Positions 26,001 through 32,968 of a stretch of 64,000 nt of DNA are shown here, in pieces. Both the position numbers and the translations under genes were made by a program. Location: positions 9,503 through 73,502 of the forward strand of contig CAZUQM010000036.1 of the NCBI GenBank assembly GCA_964622545.1, read 5' to 3'. How positions within the stretch are numbered: position 1 is the first letter of the stretch; the number at the start of each line of letters is the position of its first letter. This stretch comes from JAFGLZ01 sp964622545. GTDB taxonomy: Bacteria > Planctomycetota > Phycisphaerae > UBA1845 > JAFGLZ01. The notes under the pieces were generated by a model. That model saw nothing but the letters and a program-made list of their open reading frames with translations, ran no database searches and was not told where the DNA came from.

Positions 26001-26410
26001 AAGGGGAAGAGCACGTTGCTGGCCGAGCTGACGGCCACGTCCTTTGGCTGGAAGAGGTCGCAGAGGGAGAGCTCGAAGGCGCCCCGGCCGGTGTAGATGG
26101 CCACGGCCTCGGGACCGGACTCGGCCTTGATCCGGTTGAGCCCGTCGACGATGGTCTCGTAGGCCTGGTCCCAGGAGACGCGTTCGAAGTCGTGCGTACC
26201 CTTGGCGCCGACGCGGCGGAGCGGGTGCTTGAGACGATGCTCGGAGTAGACGATCTCCGGGGCGTGCTTGCCGCGGCGGCATATCATGCCGAGCGGGTGG
26301 CCGTCGTCCTTGCGGATGTCGACGAGGCGGCCGTCGTCGAGCCTGGCCTCGATCCAGCACCCGGCCGGGCAGATGCCACAGATCGCACGCCTCCACTCGC
26401 TGTCGCTCAC
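23009..26410 (-). CDS. molybdopterin oxidoreductase fused to cysteine desulfurase; probable metallopterin-dependent ergothioneine synthase
   Basis: One continuous 1133-codon frame from a GTG at 26410 (GGAG 8 nt upstream). Residues 1-715 are a molybdo-bis-PGD oxidoreductase: a [4Fe-4S] site at C11, C14, C18 and C44; the likely metal-ligating cysteine C149 in SPNTMGVGALCYVSF; and a C-terminal MopB barrel (about 590-710). A charged linker (about 716-748) leads to a complete NifS/IscS domain (750-1125) with YLDNAATT-like start, PLP lysine K949 (SGHKF) and sulfur-carrying C1071 (GSACKAG). No ribosome site is seen at the internal ATG near 24217, so the join looks genuine. I recall a metallopterin-dependent ergothioneine synthase from Caldithrix abyssi with this kind of architecture; with egtD in the same operon, C2 thiolation of hercynine is the likeliest reaction. 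Confidence 0.85.
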   Translation of the reverse strand: MSDSEWRRAICGICPAGCWIEARLDDGRLVDIRKDDGHPLGMICRRGKHAPEIVYSEHRLKHPLRRVGAKGTHDFERVSWDQAYETIVDGLNRIKAESGPEAVAIYTGRGAFELSLCDLFQPKDVAVSSASNVLFPFGSPNTMGVGALCYVSFAMIAPHVTMGRMLVNMFTDMENAELLVVWGTNPATDSPPLDMHRLEAAANRGADVVVIDPRRTETVTRCNAQWVPIRPGTDGALALSMIGVMIDEELYDEAFVDNWCHGFDELRTYVQHVSPEVAATITGVPADVIRDLARRICRASGACPVMYTGLEYSNSGVQAIRAVLTLFALAGKLDVPGGIGLAMDSGQFPINRSCNQPNVDLDRAVDVERFPIYTHYRHEPHATHLIESVLGGDPYPIRGLIVHGAHLLTSWSQTPVWRAVLEKLDFLVCIDRTLTADAAYADVVLPATTMFEIDSYVTYGPVFRLREKLIEPVGEARNDYLIMAELARRLGYGHLYPQSEEDMIRFVLEGSGFTLDDVRQAGGWVKVPTPMMEYKKWEKGGLRPDGKPGFDTPTGKFEIHATILEDYGYEPLPKYTEPTEGPLGAPELRERFPLVFNSGARPHTDFHSQHHGIPGLVKDHPEPSVEMNTVDAEARGIRSGDLVEVSTPRGSVPFRARVTDDIAPGAIECNQGGGTPVGPKAWREWNVNELTDKDNVDEISGFPVYKALLCEVAKVEEGTETTRSQACKHVTMCEPHLLHPKTRPRPARKRIDLDNAATTCVHESVREAMLPHLGESHGNPSSIHSVGRDAREAMDTARRHVAKLLNTRPRRILFTGGGSEANNLALKGPMLASGNGSRHLITSRVEHPCVLQTCRFLERLGHRVSYLDVDEHGLVSPDALRKAMTDDTALVSIMLANNEVGTIQPVKELCAVAHDRGALVHCDAVQAVAKIPVDVEDLDVDMLTVSGHKFHGPKGVGALFVKRGLELEPLIHGGKQEGGLRAGTENVPAIVGLGKAAELAFHALDRSRAMQSLRDRLEQGVRALIPEARLNGHPDRRLPNVVNLTLPSLRGESVVVAMDLMGVSLSAGSACKAGSPEPTHVLLAMGKTEEEAHCSVRFSLSRDTTEEDIEHAIGALEHVLSEMETTVRFLPCK

Positions 26411-26666
26411 GATACTCGCTCCGTGGAATTCGAGCCGCTGTTTTGATGTTCAGTGGCCGACCGCCCTCGCTCGTCGGTTACTTGGATGCGTACGGCGAGC
26501 GATTGCATGCCAACTTCTTGGGTGCTTCGGAGGTACCACGTCGGCGTCATCCGCCGCTCATGGCGGCGCGCACCTGGAGACCGCGTCTCCGCCCGCGCCC
26601 GCCACGACTGACGTGGTCGGTCCGCGGAACGCGGGGGACAGGGGTCTCTGAGCAGCATGCCCTCCT

Positions 26667-26933
26667 TCAAGCCAACTGCTTCTCAGCCTTGCGAAGCGAG
26701 TCCCTCAACTCCTCGAAGGACCGCTCCATCTCGGAGGCAAGAGCTTGGGACCGCCCAGCGGCCGGGTCGTTCAAGTGGTCCAGTCTGTCCTTGACGCGCT
26801 CGAGCTTCTCCTGCCATTCGGCCTTGAGCGTATCGAACAGGTCACCACGTCCCTTTTGGCGCGCTTCCTTCTCGAGTTCGTCGATCTTGGCGCGCATGGC
26901 CTCGATCTTCCCTTCAATCGAGTTCGTATCCAT
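26667..26933 (-). CDS. small coiled-coil protein
   Basis: 88 residues, start supported by GAGAGGA 8 nt upstream. Nearly the whole chain is charged helix with heptad spacing (EAMRAKIDELEKEARQKG, ERSFEELRDSLRKAEKQL). No signal peptide, membrane span or catalytic motif. It resembles uncharacterised stress-related coiled-coil proteins. It precedes the ergothioneine-type operon in the same orientation with a 256-bp gap containing two small GC hairpins, so it probably forms a separate transcript. Confidence 0.6.
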   Translation of the reverse strand: MDTNSIEGKIEAMRAKIDELEKEARQKGRGDLFDTLKAEWQEKLERVKDRLDHLNDPAAGRSQALASEMERSFEELRDSLRKAEKQLA

Positions 26934-27012
26934 GGTTCAGGTCCTCTCGGCTCACCATGGCGACAACGACCGGTCTTGCAGACCTCCCTGCGAAAGGCGG
27001 TCGCTGAGGGAA

Positions 27013-27969
27013 TCATTTCGGCATGTCCGTCTCCGGCGGGACGATCTCGTCGACCTTCTCGAGGACGTCGTCGCCGAGATCCACGTCCAGGGCCCCAAGG
27101 TTGTCGCGGAGCTGGTCGACCGTACGCGGTCCGATGATGGGGGCCGTCACCACCGGGTTGGCCAACGTCCACGCCAGGGCGAACTGGGTCATGGTGGCGC
27201 CGAGGTCCTCGGCCAGGGGGATCAACTGCTCGACGACCTCGAGGCGGGCCCGCCCCTTGTCGGTCTCGAGGGGCCAATCGCGCCGGGCGGCGCGTGAGCC
27301 CTCCGGCGGCGACTGACCTTTGCGGTACTTGCCCGAGAGCCACCCGCCTGCCAGCGGGCTCCACGGGATCACGCCGAACCCGTAGCTGTCGCAGAACGGC
27401 AGGACCTCGCGCTCGATGCCGCGCCGCAGGATGCTGTACGGCGGCTGCTCGCAGACGAAGCGTTCCAAGCCATGCGCGTCGGCGACCCAGAGGGCCTCGC
27501 AGAGTTGCCACGCGGGAAACGTGGAGGTGCCGAGATAGCGGACCTTGCCCTGCCGCACGAGGTCGTTGAGCGTGCTGAGCTGTTCGTCCATCGGCGTGTC
27601 GTCGTCGGGACGGTGGAGCTGGTAGAGGTCGATATGGTCGGTGCTGAGCCGCCTCAGGCTGGCCTCGACCTGCTGCATGATGTGATAGCGTGAGTTGCCG
27701 AAGTCGTTCGGCCCATCGCCCATCGGACCGTGGACCTTCGTGGCCAGCACCACCTTCTCGCGCTTGTCCTGGATGGCCTTGCCGACGATCGTCTCGGAGG
27801 CGCCGTCGTTGTAGATGTTGGCGGTATCGAGGAAGTTGACGCCGCTATCGATGGCCTCGTCGATGATGCGGATGGACTCGGTCTCGTCGGTGGGGTCGCC
27901 GAAGTTCATGCATCCGAGGCACAGCGGCGAGACCTTCACGCCCGCGCGGCCAAGCATCCTGTAGTCCAT
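27013..27969 (-). CDS. aldo/keto reductase, cytosolic
   Basis: 318 residues from the ATG at 27969 (AAGGACGAG just upstream; a frame extension to 28053 has no ribosome site). A full AKR TIM barrel with the catalytic tetrad visible: Asp and Tyr in DTANIYND, Lys in LATKVHG and His in YQLHRPD. The motif APIIGPRTVDQL near the C-terminus binds NADPH. It belongs to the YajO/YghZ-like group that reduces aldehydes and ketosugars. There is no signal peptide, unlike the Tat-exported AKR at 14412. It is separated from the coiled-coil gene by 79 bp on the same strand and divergent from the hybrid kinase. Confidence 0.9.
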   Translation of the reverse strand: MDYRMLGRAGVKVSPLCLGCMNFGDPTDETESIRIIDEAIDSGVNFLDTANIYNDGASETIVGKAIQDKREKVVLATKVHGPMGDGPNDFGNSRYHIMQQVEASLRRLSTDHIDLYQLHRPDDDTPMDEQLSTLNDLVRQGKVRYLGTSTFPAWQLCEALWVADAHGLERFVCEQPPYSILRRGIEREVLPFCDSYGFGVIPWSPLAGGWLSGKYRKGQSPPEGSRAARRDWPLETDKGRARLEVVEQLIPLAEDLGATMTQFALAWTLANPVVTAPIIGPRTVDQLRDNLGALDVDLGDDVLEKVDEIVPPETDMPK

Positions 27970-28321
27970 GTGATCTCGTCCTTGCTGGTCGGTCGCGCTA
28001 GGGGGTCGGGCCGGGGGCCCTGCTGACCACGTGGTCACGGCCCCGCAGACCACAATGCCGTGGGCTCAATCACTTGGATGTCCTAACGAATGGTGCGAGG
28101 CCAAGCATTCGATGAGAGTTTCTTCATGCGGACGTTCGCTTCGTTGCGGTGCTTTGAGGCCGCTCCGAAGAATTCGACAGGTATTCCGGTTAGAATGGCC
28201 CGCCGCGTCATCTTAATCTGGGATTCCATGTGCAGTTCCAACTGGAACCGTCGTCGGTCACCCATCCAAGTTGACGATGCGACAAGGGCGCGTGTCCGAA
28301 GTTTGGGGAATCGCCTCGACC
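27970..28321. other. divergent promoter region between aldo/keto reductase and hybrid kinase
   Basis: 352 bases with no acceptable gene. It contains the 14-bp palindrome GTTCCAACTGGAAC at 28235-28248 and one copy of the GATGAGAG-tt-TCTTCAT motif at 28111-28127. Both divergent promoters must lie here. Confidence 0.5.
28235..28248. promoter_or_regulatory. 14-bp palindrome upstream of the hybrid kinase
   Basis: GTTCCA-AC-TGGAAC, two perfect 6-bp arms around two bases, about 75 bp before the kinase start. The form suits a dimeric repressor site. No matching regulator could be named. Confidence 0.35.
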
Positions 28322-30424
28322 ATGTCAAGACGTAACAAGGAAGTCGAGAACCGGCTTGATGAGCCCGAGGCTGTCCGGGAGACGCAGGGCGACGCCCGGG
28401 GTGACGGCGTCCCGGTCGATCGGGGCTCGCTGCATCTCCCCATCCTTGAGGCCGACCACAGGCGAGACCACGAGCGGCTGCACCTGGCGCTCGAGAGCGG
28501 CGACGTGGGTTTGTGGGATTACGACCTGCACACCGGCGAGGTCCTCTGGAGTCATACGCTGTACGACTTGCTCCAACGCGATCGCACCGCGCCGATCACG
28601 GCCGACACCTTCTTCGAGTACATCCACGAGGACGACCGTCCACGCGTCCGCGAGCACGCTCAGGCCTGGTTCGCCTCGGGCGGCGAGTTCGCCGACGAGT
28701 TCCGCATCGTCCGCGACGACGGAGAGGTCCGCTGGTTTGCCGCGCGGGGTCGAATCCATCTCGACGATCAGGGCCGGCCGTTGCGAGCCATGGGCGTGAA
28801 CTACGACGTCACCGACCGCGAGCGGATGGAGGAACGGCTGCGCGAGAGCGAGGAGCGTCTGCGGCTGGCCGCCCGTGCCGCGAAGTTCGGCATCTACGAC
28901 GCCGATCTGGTCAGCGGTGAGCTCTTCTGGTCACCCGAGATGTGGGCGATCTTGGGCGTGGCCGACGGGATGACGTTGAAGCGACCGGGTGAGGTACCGG
29001 ACTTTGTCCACCCCGACGACGTCGGTGGCGTGCGAGAGATGCTCGACAGGGCGTTCGACCCGGCCGGCGACGGAACGGTCTTCGACGAGCATCGCATTGT
29101 CCGCCCCGACGGTTCGGTGCGCTGGGTCCAGGTCCGGGGCCAGGTGGAATTCGCCGGCGACGGCGCGGAACGTCGCCCGGTTCGCTCCCGCGGGATGGTT
29201 CTGGACATCACCGCACGCAAGCGTTCCGAGCAAGCTCTCCGGGAGTTCAACGACACACTCGAGCAGCGTGTGGCCGAGCGGACAGCGCAGGTCCGGGCCA
29301 AGGCCCGGCAGCTCCGCGCACTGGCCGCTCAGCTCAGTCAGGTCGAGCAGCGGGAGCGCAAGCGATTGGCACGGGTGCTGCATGACCACATCCAGCAGCT
29401 CATCGTCGGGGCCCGCCTGGAGCTGTCCGCGGTGGAATCCAGCAGCGACATCGACAAGGTCCAGGCCACGATCGGTAAGGTGGGCGACATCCTTCGCGAG
29501 GCGCTGGAGGCGTCACGATCGCTCACGGTCGACCTCAGCCCTCCGGTGCTGCATGAGGCGGGCCTGATCGGCGGGCTCAGTTGGCTATGCTCGCGCATGA
29601 AAGAGACGAACCGGTTCACCGTCCATCTGCGGGCGGATAGCGAAGCCGAGCCGGCCGCCGAAGACGTCCGCCTGCTGCTGTTCGAAGGCGTGCGTGAGCT
29701 GCTGTTCAACACGCTCAAGCACGGCGGTGTCACCGAGGCGGAGATCGCCCTGATGCGAGCCGATAGCGGCCACATCCATGTGATCGTGTCCGATCAAGGC
29801 AGGGGCTTCGATCCGGAGGTGTTGACCCGGCGCGGCTCCGATGAGACCACCTTCGGCCTGTTCAGCATCCAGGAGCGTCTCGCGCACCTCGGCGGTCGGA
29901 TGGATATCGCCTCGGCGCCCAACCAAGGCACGCGGATCACGCTGACCGTGCCGGTGAGCGCAGCGGTCGCCTCGCCCCAGCCGGCCCCGAGACCGTCCGA
30001 ACCGATTTCCACGAGCATCGTGGAGATGCGGAGCAAGGAGGACCTGCTCCGCGTGCTCATTGTCGACGATCACAAGATCCTGCGCGAGGGCCTGGCCGGC
30101 TTGCTAAGGTTCCAACCGGACATGGAGGTGGTCGGCGAGGCCTGCGACGGTCCGGAGGCGATCGAGCTGGCCGAGAGGCTGCAACCCGACGTGATCGTCA
30201 TGGATGTGAACCTCGGCGAGATGAGCGGCGTGGAGGCCACGGGGCGTATCGTCTCGCGACACCCGCAGATCCGCGTGATTGGGCTGTCGATGCACGTCGA
30301 CGAGGACGTGGCGGCGGCGATGCGTCAGGCCGGGGCGTCGGCGTATCTCACCAAGAGCGGCCAATCGGGGGAGCTGATCGAGACGATCCGGGCTTGCCGC
30401 GGGGACACGCAACCTCGCAGGTGA
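28322..30424 (+). CDS. hybrid sensor kinase: PAS-PAS-HisKA_3-HATPase-receiver
   Basis: 700 residues from the ATG at 28322; a few in-frame starts upstream (28271-28277) are possible, and none has a clear ribosome site. Order: PAS domain 1 (about 50-165, with WDYDLHTGEVLW), PAS domain 2 (about 180-300), a coiled segment, a NarX/NreB-type kinase domain with H354 in LARVLHDHIQQ, an HATPase domain with N-box-like LLFNTLKHG and G-box DQGRGFDP, then a receiver with phospho-acceptor D628 (VIVMDVNLGEMSG). The receiver resembles NarL-type N-termini but no HTH follows, so output must pass to another protein. No membrane segments: a soluble, probably redox- or ligand-sensing kinase. Confidence 0.88.
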   Translation: MSRRNKEVENRLDEPEAVRETQGDARGDGVPVDRGSLHLPILEADHRRDHERLHLALESGDVGLWDYDLHTGEVLWSHTLYDLLQRDRTAPITADTFFEYIHEDDRPRVREHAQAWFASGGEFADEFRIVRDDGEVRWFAARGRIHLDDQGRPLRAMGVNYDVTDRERMEERLRESEERLRLAARAAKFGIYDADLVSGELFWSPEMWAILGVADGMTLKRPGEVPDFVHPDDVGGVREMLDRAFDPAGDGTVFDEHRIVRPDGSVRWVQVRGQVEFAGDGAERRPVRSRGMVLDITARKRSEQALREFNDTLEQRVAERTAQVRAKARQLRALAAQLSQVEQRERKRLARVLHDHIQQLIVGARLELSAVESSSDIDKVQATIGKVGDILREALEASRSLTVDLSPPVLHEAGLIGGLSWLCSRMKETNRFTVHLRADSEAEPAAEDVRLLLFEGVRELLFNTLKHGGVTEAEIALMRADSGHIHVIVSDQGRGFDPEVLTRRGSDETTFGLFSIQERLAHLGGRMDIASAPNQGTRITLTVPVSAAVASPQPAPRPSEPISTSIVEMRSKEDLLRVLIVDDHKILREGLAGLLRFQPDMEVVGEACDGPEAIELAERLQPDVIVMDVNLGEMSGVEATGRIVSRHPQIRVIGLSMHVDEDVAAAMRQAGASAYLTKSGQSGELIETIRACRGDTQPRR

Positions 30425-30464
30425 GCGCTTGCCCGGCGTGTGGCTTCGCTGTCCAATAGGCCCC

Positions 30465-31793
30465 ATGAACCAGGACCCGCAGTTGGAAGCCGGCCCGGAC
30501 CGACTCCACCGACAACTCGGCGTGTTCGGCGCGATGATGATGGGGCTCGGCTCGATCGTCGGCACCGGCATCTTCGTGAGCATCGGTATCGCCGCGGGGG
30601 TTGCGGGGCCCTCGGTCGTGCTGGCCATCGTCGTCGCGGCGCTCGTGGCGGTGTGCAACGGGCTGAGCAGCGCCCAGCTCGCGGCGAATCTGCCCGTCAG
30701 CGGCGGGACGTACGAGTACGGCTATACGTATGCCTGGCCGGTGCTGGGCTTCGTGGCCGGATGGATGTTTCTGTGCGCCAAGACGGCGTCGGCGGCGACG
30801 GCCGCCCTGGGCTTCAGCGGCTACGTGTTGACCGGTCTGGGGATGGAGGGATCGACCGCCTTGGTTCCGCTCGCGGTGGCGTGCGTGGTCGTCCTGACGA
30901 TCCTCGTGCTTACCGGAATACGTCGCTCCAACCAGGCCAACATCGTTATCGTCTCGATCACGCTGGCGGCGCTGACGGTGTTCGTACTGGTCGGCGCGGG
31001 CCAGGCCTGGACGTCGGCCGGCGAGACGCTCACGCCCTTCTTCGCGTCGCCCCGAAGCGATCGCTCGGTGCCGGCGGCGTTCCTGGAGGGCTGCGCGTTG
31101 ATGTTCGTGGCCTTCACCGGCTACGGGCGGATCGCCACGCTGGGCGAGGAGGTTCGCGATCCGCGACGGACCATCCCCCGGGCGATAGGTCTGACGTTGA
31201 TCGTCTCGGCCGTGCTGTACATCGCGGTGGGTCTCGTGGCCGTGTCGGCCGTCGGGCCGGCCGAGCTGGCGACCATGACCCGCGGCAACGCCGCGCCGCT
31301 CGAGCAGGTGGCGATCCGGTTCCAGGCGGGCTGGGTGCGGTGGCTGGTGGCGCTGGGGGCGATCACGGCGATGCTGGGCGTGCTGCTCAATCTGATCCTC
31401 GGTCTGTCGCGGGTGCTGCTGGCGATGGGGCGCCGCGGCGACGCGCCGACGGCCGTCAGCAGGCTGGATTCATCGGGCACGACGCCGATCGTGTCCGTAG
31501 CGGTCGTCGGGGCGGCGATCGCAGGCCTGACGCTGCTGGGGAGCGTGCACACGACGTGGTCGTTCAGCGCGTTCACCGTGCTGGTGTACTACGGCATCAC
31601 GAACCTCTGCGCCCTGCGTCTGACTGCGGAGCAGCGTTACTATCCTCGTTGGGTGGCCGGCGCGGGGTTGGCGGCCTGCTTCGCCCTGGCGTTCTTCGTC
31701 GAGCAGCGGTTCTGGCTGGTCGGGCTGGGGCTCATCGCCTTGGGCGTCGTCTGGCACACCGTTGCGCGACGGCTTGGGCGGAGGTCAGCCTAG
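30465..31793 (+). CDS. APC-family amino acid/amine permease
   Basis: 442 residues from the ATG at 30465 (a TTG at 30429 is the alternative). About 12 membrane helices. The first helix has the unwound substrate motif GSIVGTGIF characteristic of the APC superfamily, and the loop FTGYGRIATLGEEVRDPRRTIPRAI is the conserved segment linking helices 6 and 7. It should carry an amino acid or amine by proton or sodium symport, or exchange. It starts 40 bp after the hybrid kinase stop on the same strand, so the kinase may regulate it or be co-transcribed. The specific substrate is not deducible. Confidence 0.88.
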   Translation: MNQDPQLEAGPDRLHRQLGVFGAMMMGLGSIVGTGIFVSIGIAAGVAGPSVVLAIVVAALVAVCNGLSSAQLAANLPVSGGTYEYGYTYAWPVLGFVAGWMFLCAKTASAATAALGFSGYVLTGLGMEGSTALVPLAVACVVVLTILVLTGIRRSNQANIVIVSITLAALTVFVLVGAGQAWTSAGETLTPFFASPRSDRSVPAAFLEGCALMFVAFTGYGRIATLGEEVRDPRRTIPRAIGLTLIVSAVLYIAVGLVAVSAVGPAELATMTRGNAAPLEQVAIRFQAGWVRWLVALGAITAMLGVLLNLILGLSRVLLAMGRRGDAPTAVSRLDSSGTTPIVSVAVVGAAIAGLTLLGSVHTTWSFSAFTVLVYYGITNLCALRLTAEQRYYPRWVAGAGLAACFALAFFVEQRFWLVGLGLIALGVVWHTVARRLGRRSA

Positions 31794-31941
31794 TGGGGGT
31801 CCATGCCGTGTGAGACGGTCCGGATCGTCGAAGACGGCGCCCCTCAGAGACACCACCGTCAGAGAGCGTGCTCGTTGAACACGCTCGGCTCGGCGGGAGA
31901 CCCAGTGGGCCCTGGTTGCCTTCCGGGCCAGCATGAACCGC

Positions 31942-32688
31942 TTAGCTGGATGGTGTGAAGCAGCAGTAACCGATCTGGTCGCACCGCTCCTTGAGCTCTT
32001 GCCAGACGTGCGGCTCCGGGATGACCTGGGCCGCCATGGCGTAGAGGACGTTGTTCTCTTTGAGGATGTGGCCACGCAGCGTCAGCAGGATCGCGTTGAC
32101 CGTCTCGTCCAATCGGGTCCTGAACGCGTCGAAGTCCATGCCGCCGGCCTTGTCGGCTAGTTCGGCGAGCTCCTTCTTGCGGGCCCGCATGTGCTCGTGC
32201 TCGCTCTTCATGACCTGGGGCGGGCAGGTCACGCCGCGCTGCTCAAGCTCGGGGAACAGGACCTCCTCTTCGCGCTGATGGTGCTTCTCGGCCTCGACGA
32301 GGTGGTGCGCGATGTTCTTGAGCTTGTCGATATCCTCGCCGCCGGGATAGGCGTCCATTTGCTGGATTCGCTGGTTGAGCTGCTCGAGATCGTCCAGGAA
32401 ACCGAGGATCAGGTCGTGCTCGGCGACCATCGTGTGCAGCACGTGGCCGGGCTCGAGCGTTGCCCGCAACTGCTCGGTGGTGTCTTCGGCCACCTCGGCG
32501 TGGACCTCGCAGAGGGGGCGAAGCTCCTCGGGTCCGAAGCCGGCCTCGGCGAGCTGCTTTTCCACACTGGGAAGCTCGGCAGGGTCCAGACTGGTGAGGA
32601 ACCGTCGGACGTCGGTCCGAAGCTCCTCGGTCTCCTCGCCCTGATGGAGCCGCTTGATCAGGCTTGCCGTCTCCTTTGCCGTGGACAT
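31942..32688 (-). CDS. hemerythrin-like di-iron protein with N-terminal DUF438-type domain
   Basis: 248 residues, start preceded by AGGAGG at 6 nt. Residues 1-75 are a helical region similar to DUF438-type leaders (KRLHQGEETEELRTDVRRFL). Residues about 80-220 form a four-helix hemerythrin domain with histidine/carboxylate ligands visible as H91 (VAEHDLIL), H136/H137 with E141 (KHHQREEEVLFPE), H164/H166 (KSEHEHM) and H207 with E211 (LRGHILKENNVLY). It probably binds O2 or senses it, or handles NO, through a di-iron site in the cytoplasm. The tail has a CC pair (YCCF). Convergent with the permease gene. Confidence 0.88.
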   Translation of the reverse strand: MSTAKETASLIKRLHQGEETEELRTDVRRFLTSLDPAELPSVEKQLAEAGFGPEELRPLCEVHAEVAEDTTEQLRATLEPGHVLHTMVAEHDLILGFLDDLEQLNQRIQQMDAYPGGEDIDKLKNIAHHLVEAEKHHQREEEVLFPELEQRGVTCPPQVMKSEHEHMRARKKELAELADKAGGMDFDAFRTRLDETVNAILLTLRGHILKENNVLYAMAAQVIPEPHVWQELKERCDQIGYCCFTPSS

Positions 32689-32968
32689 CGTTTACCTCCT
32701 GAGGGCTGCCTCGGCTGACCCTGGGGTGTGGCTCGGGTGATCCGGCTTTGAAGGTTGGATGGCGCCGGCGGGCAGATGGAACAAGTATGTCTTGAAGATG
32801 GCGTACCACGGCCTGTCGCGCCACGCGTTACGACAGGCCCGGCCGGGTGGGCCTTTTCCGCGGCCACCGATCGGGTACGATACGCGTCGATACAGGTCGT
32901 GGGCGTCGTTGTCGGCCCAGAGCGGCGCGGGGCCTCGACCGCCACCACCCATGAACCGGAGGACACCC

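Noticed and set aside
23312..26446. A 1044-codon open frame on the plus strand opposite the fusion gene
   Set aside because: It is the exact antisense of a well-conserved protein, is made of Val/Gly/Glu/Asp/His-rich low-complexity sequence and has no motif or ribosome site. High GC content produces such shadows.
26407..26670. 87-codon minus-strand frame overlapping the fusion-gene GTG by a GTGA junction
   Set aside because: The overlap is suggestive, but the AGGAGG is only two bases from the internal ATG and the product is an Arg/Pro/Ser-rich chain without coding character.
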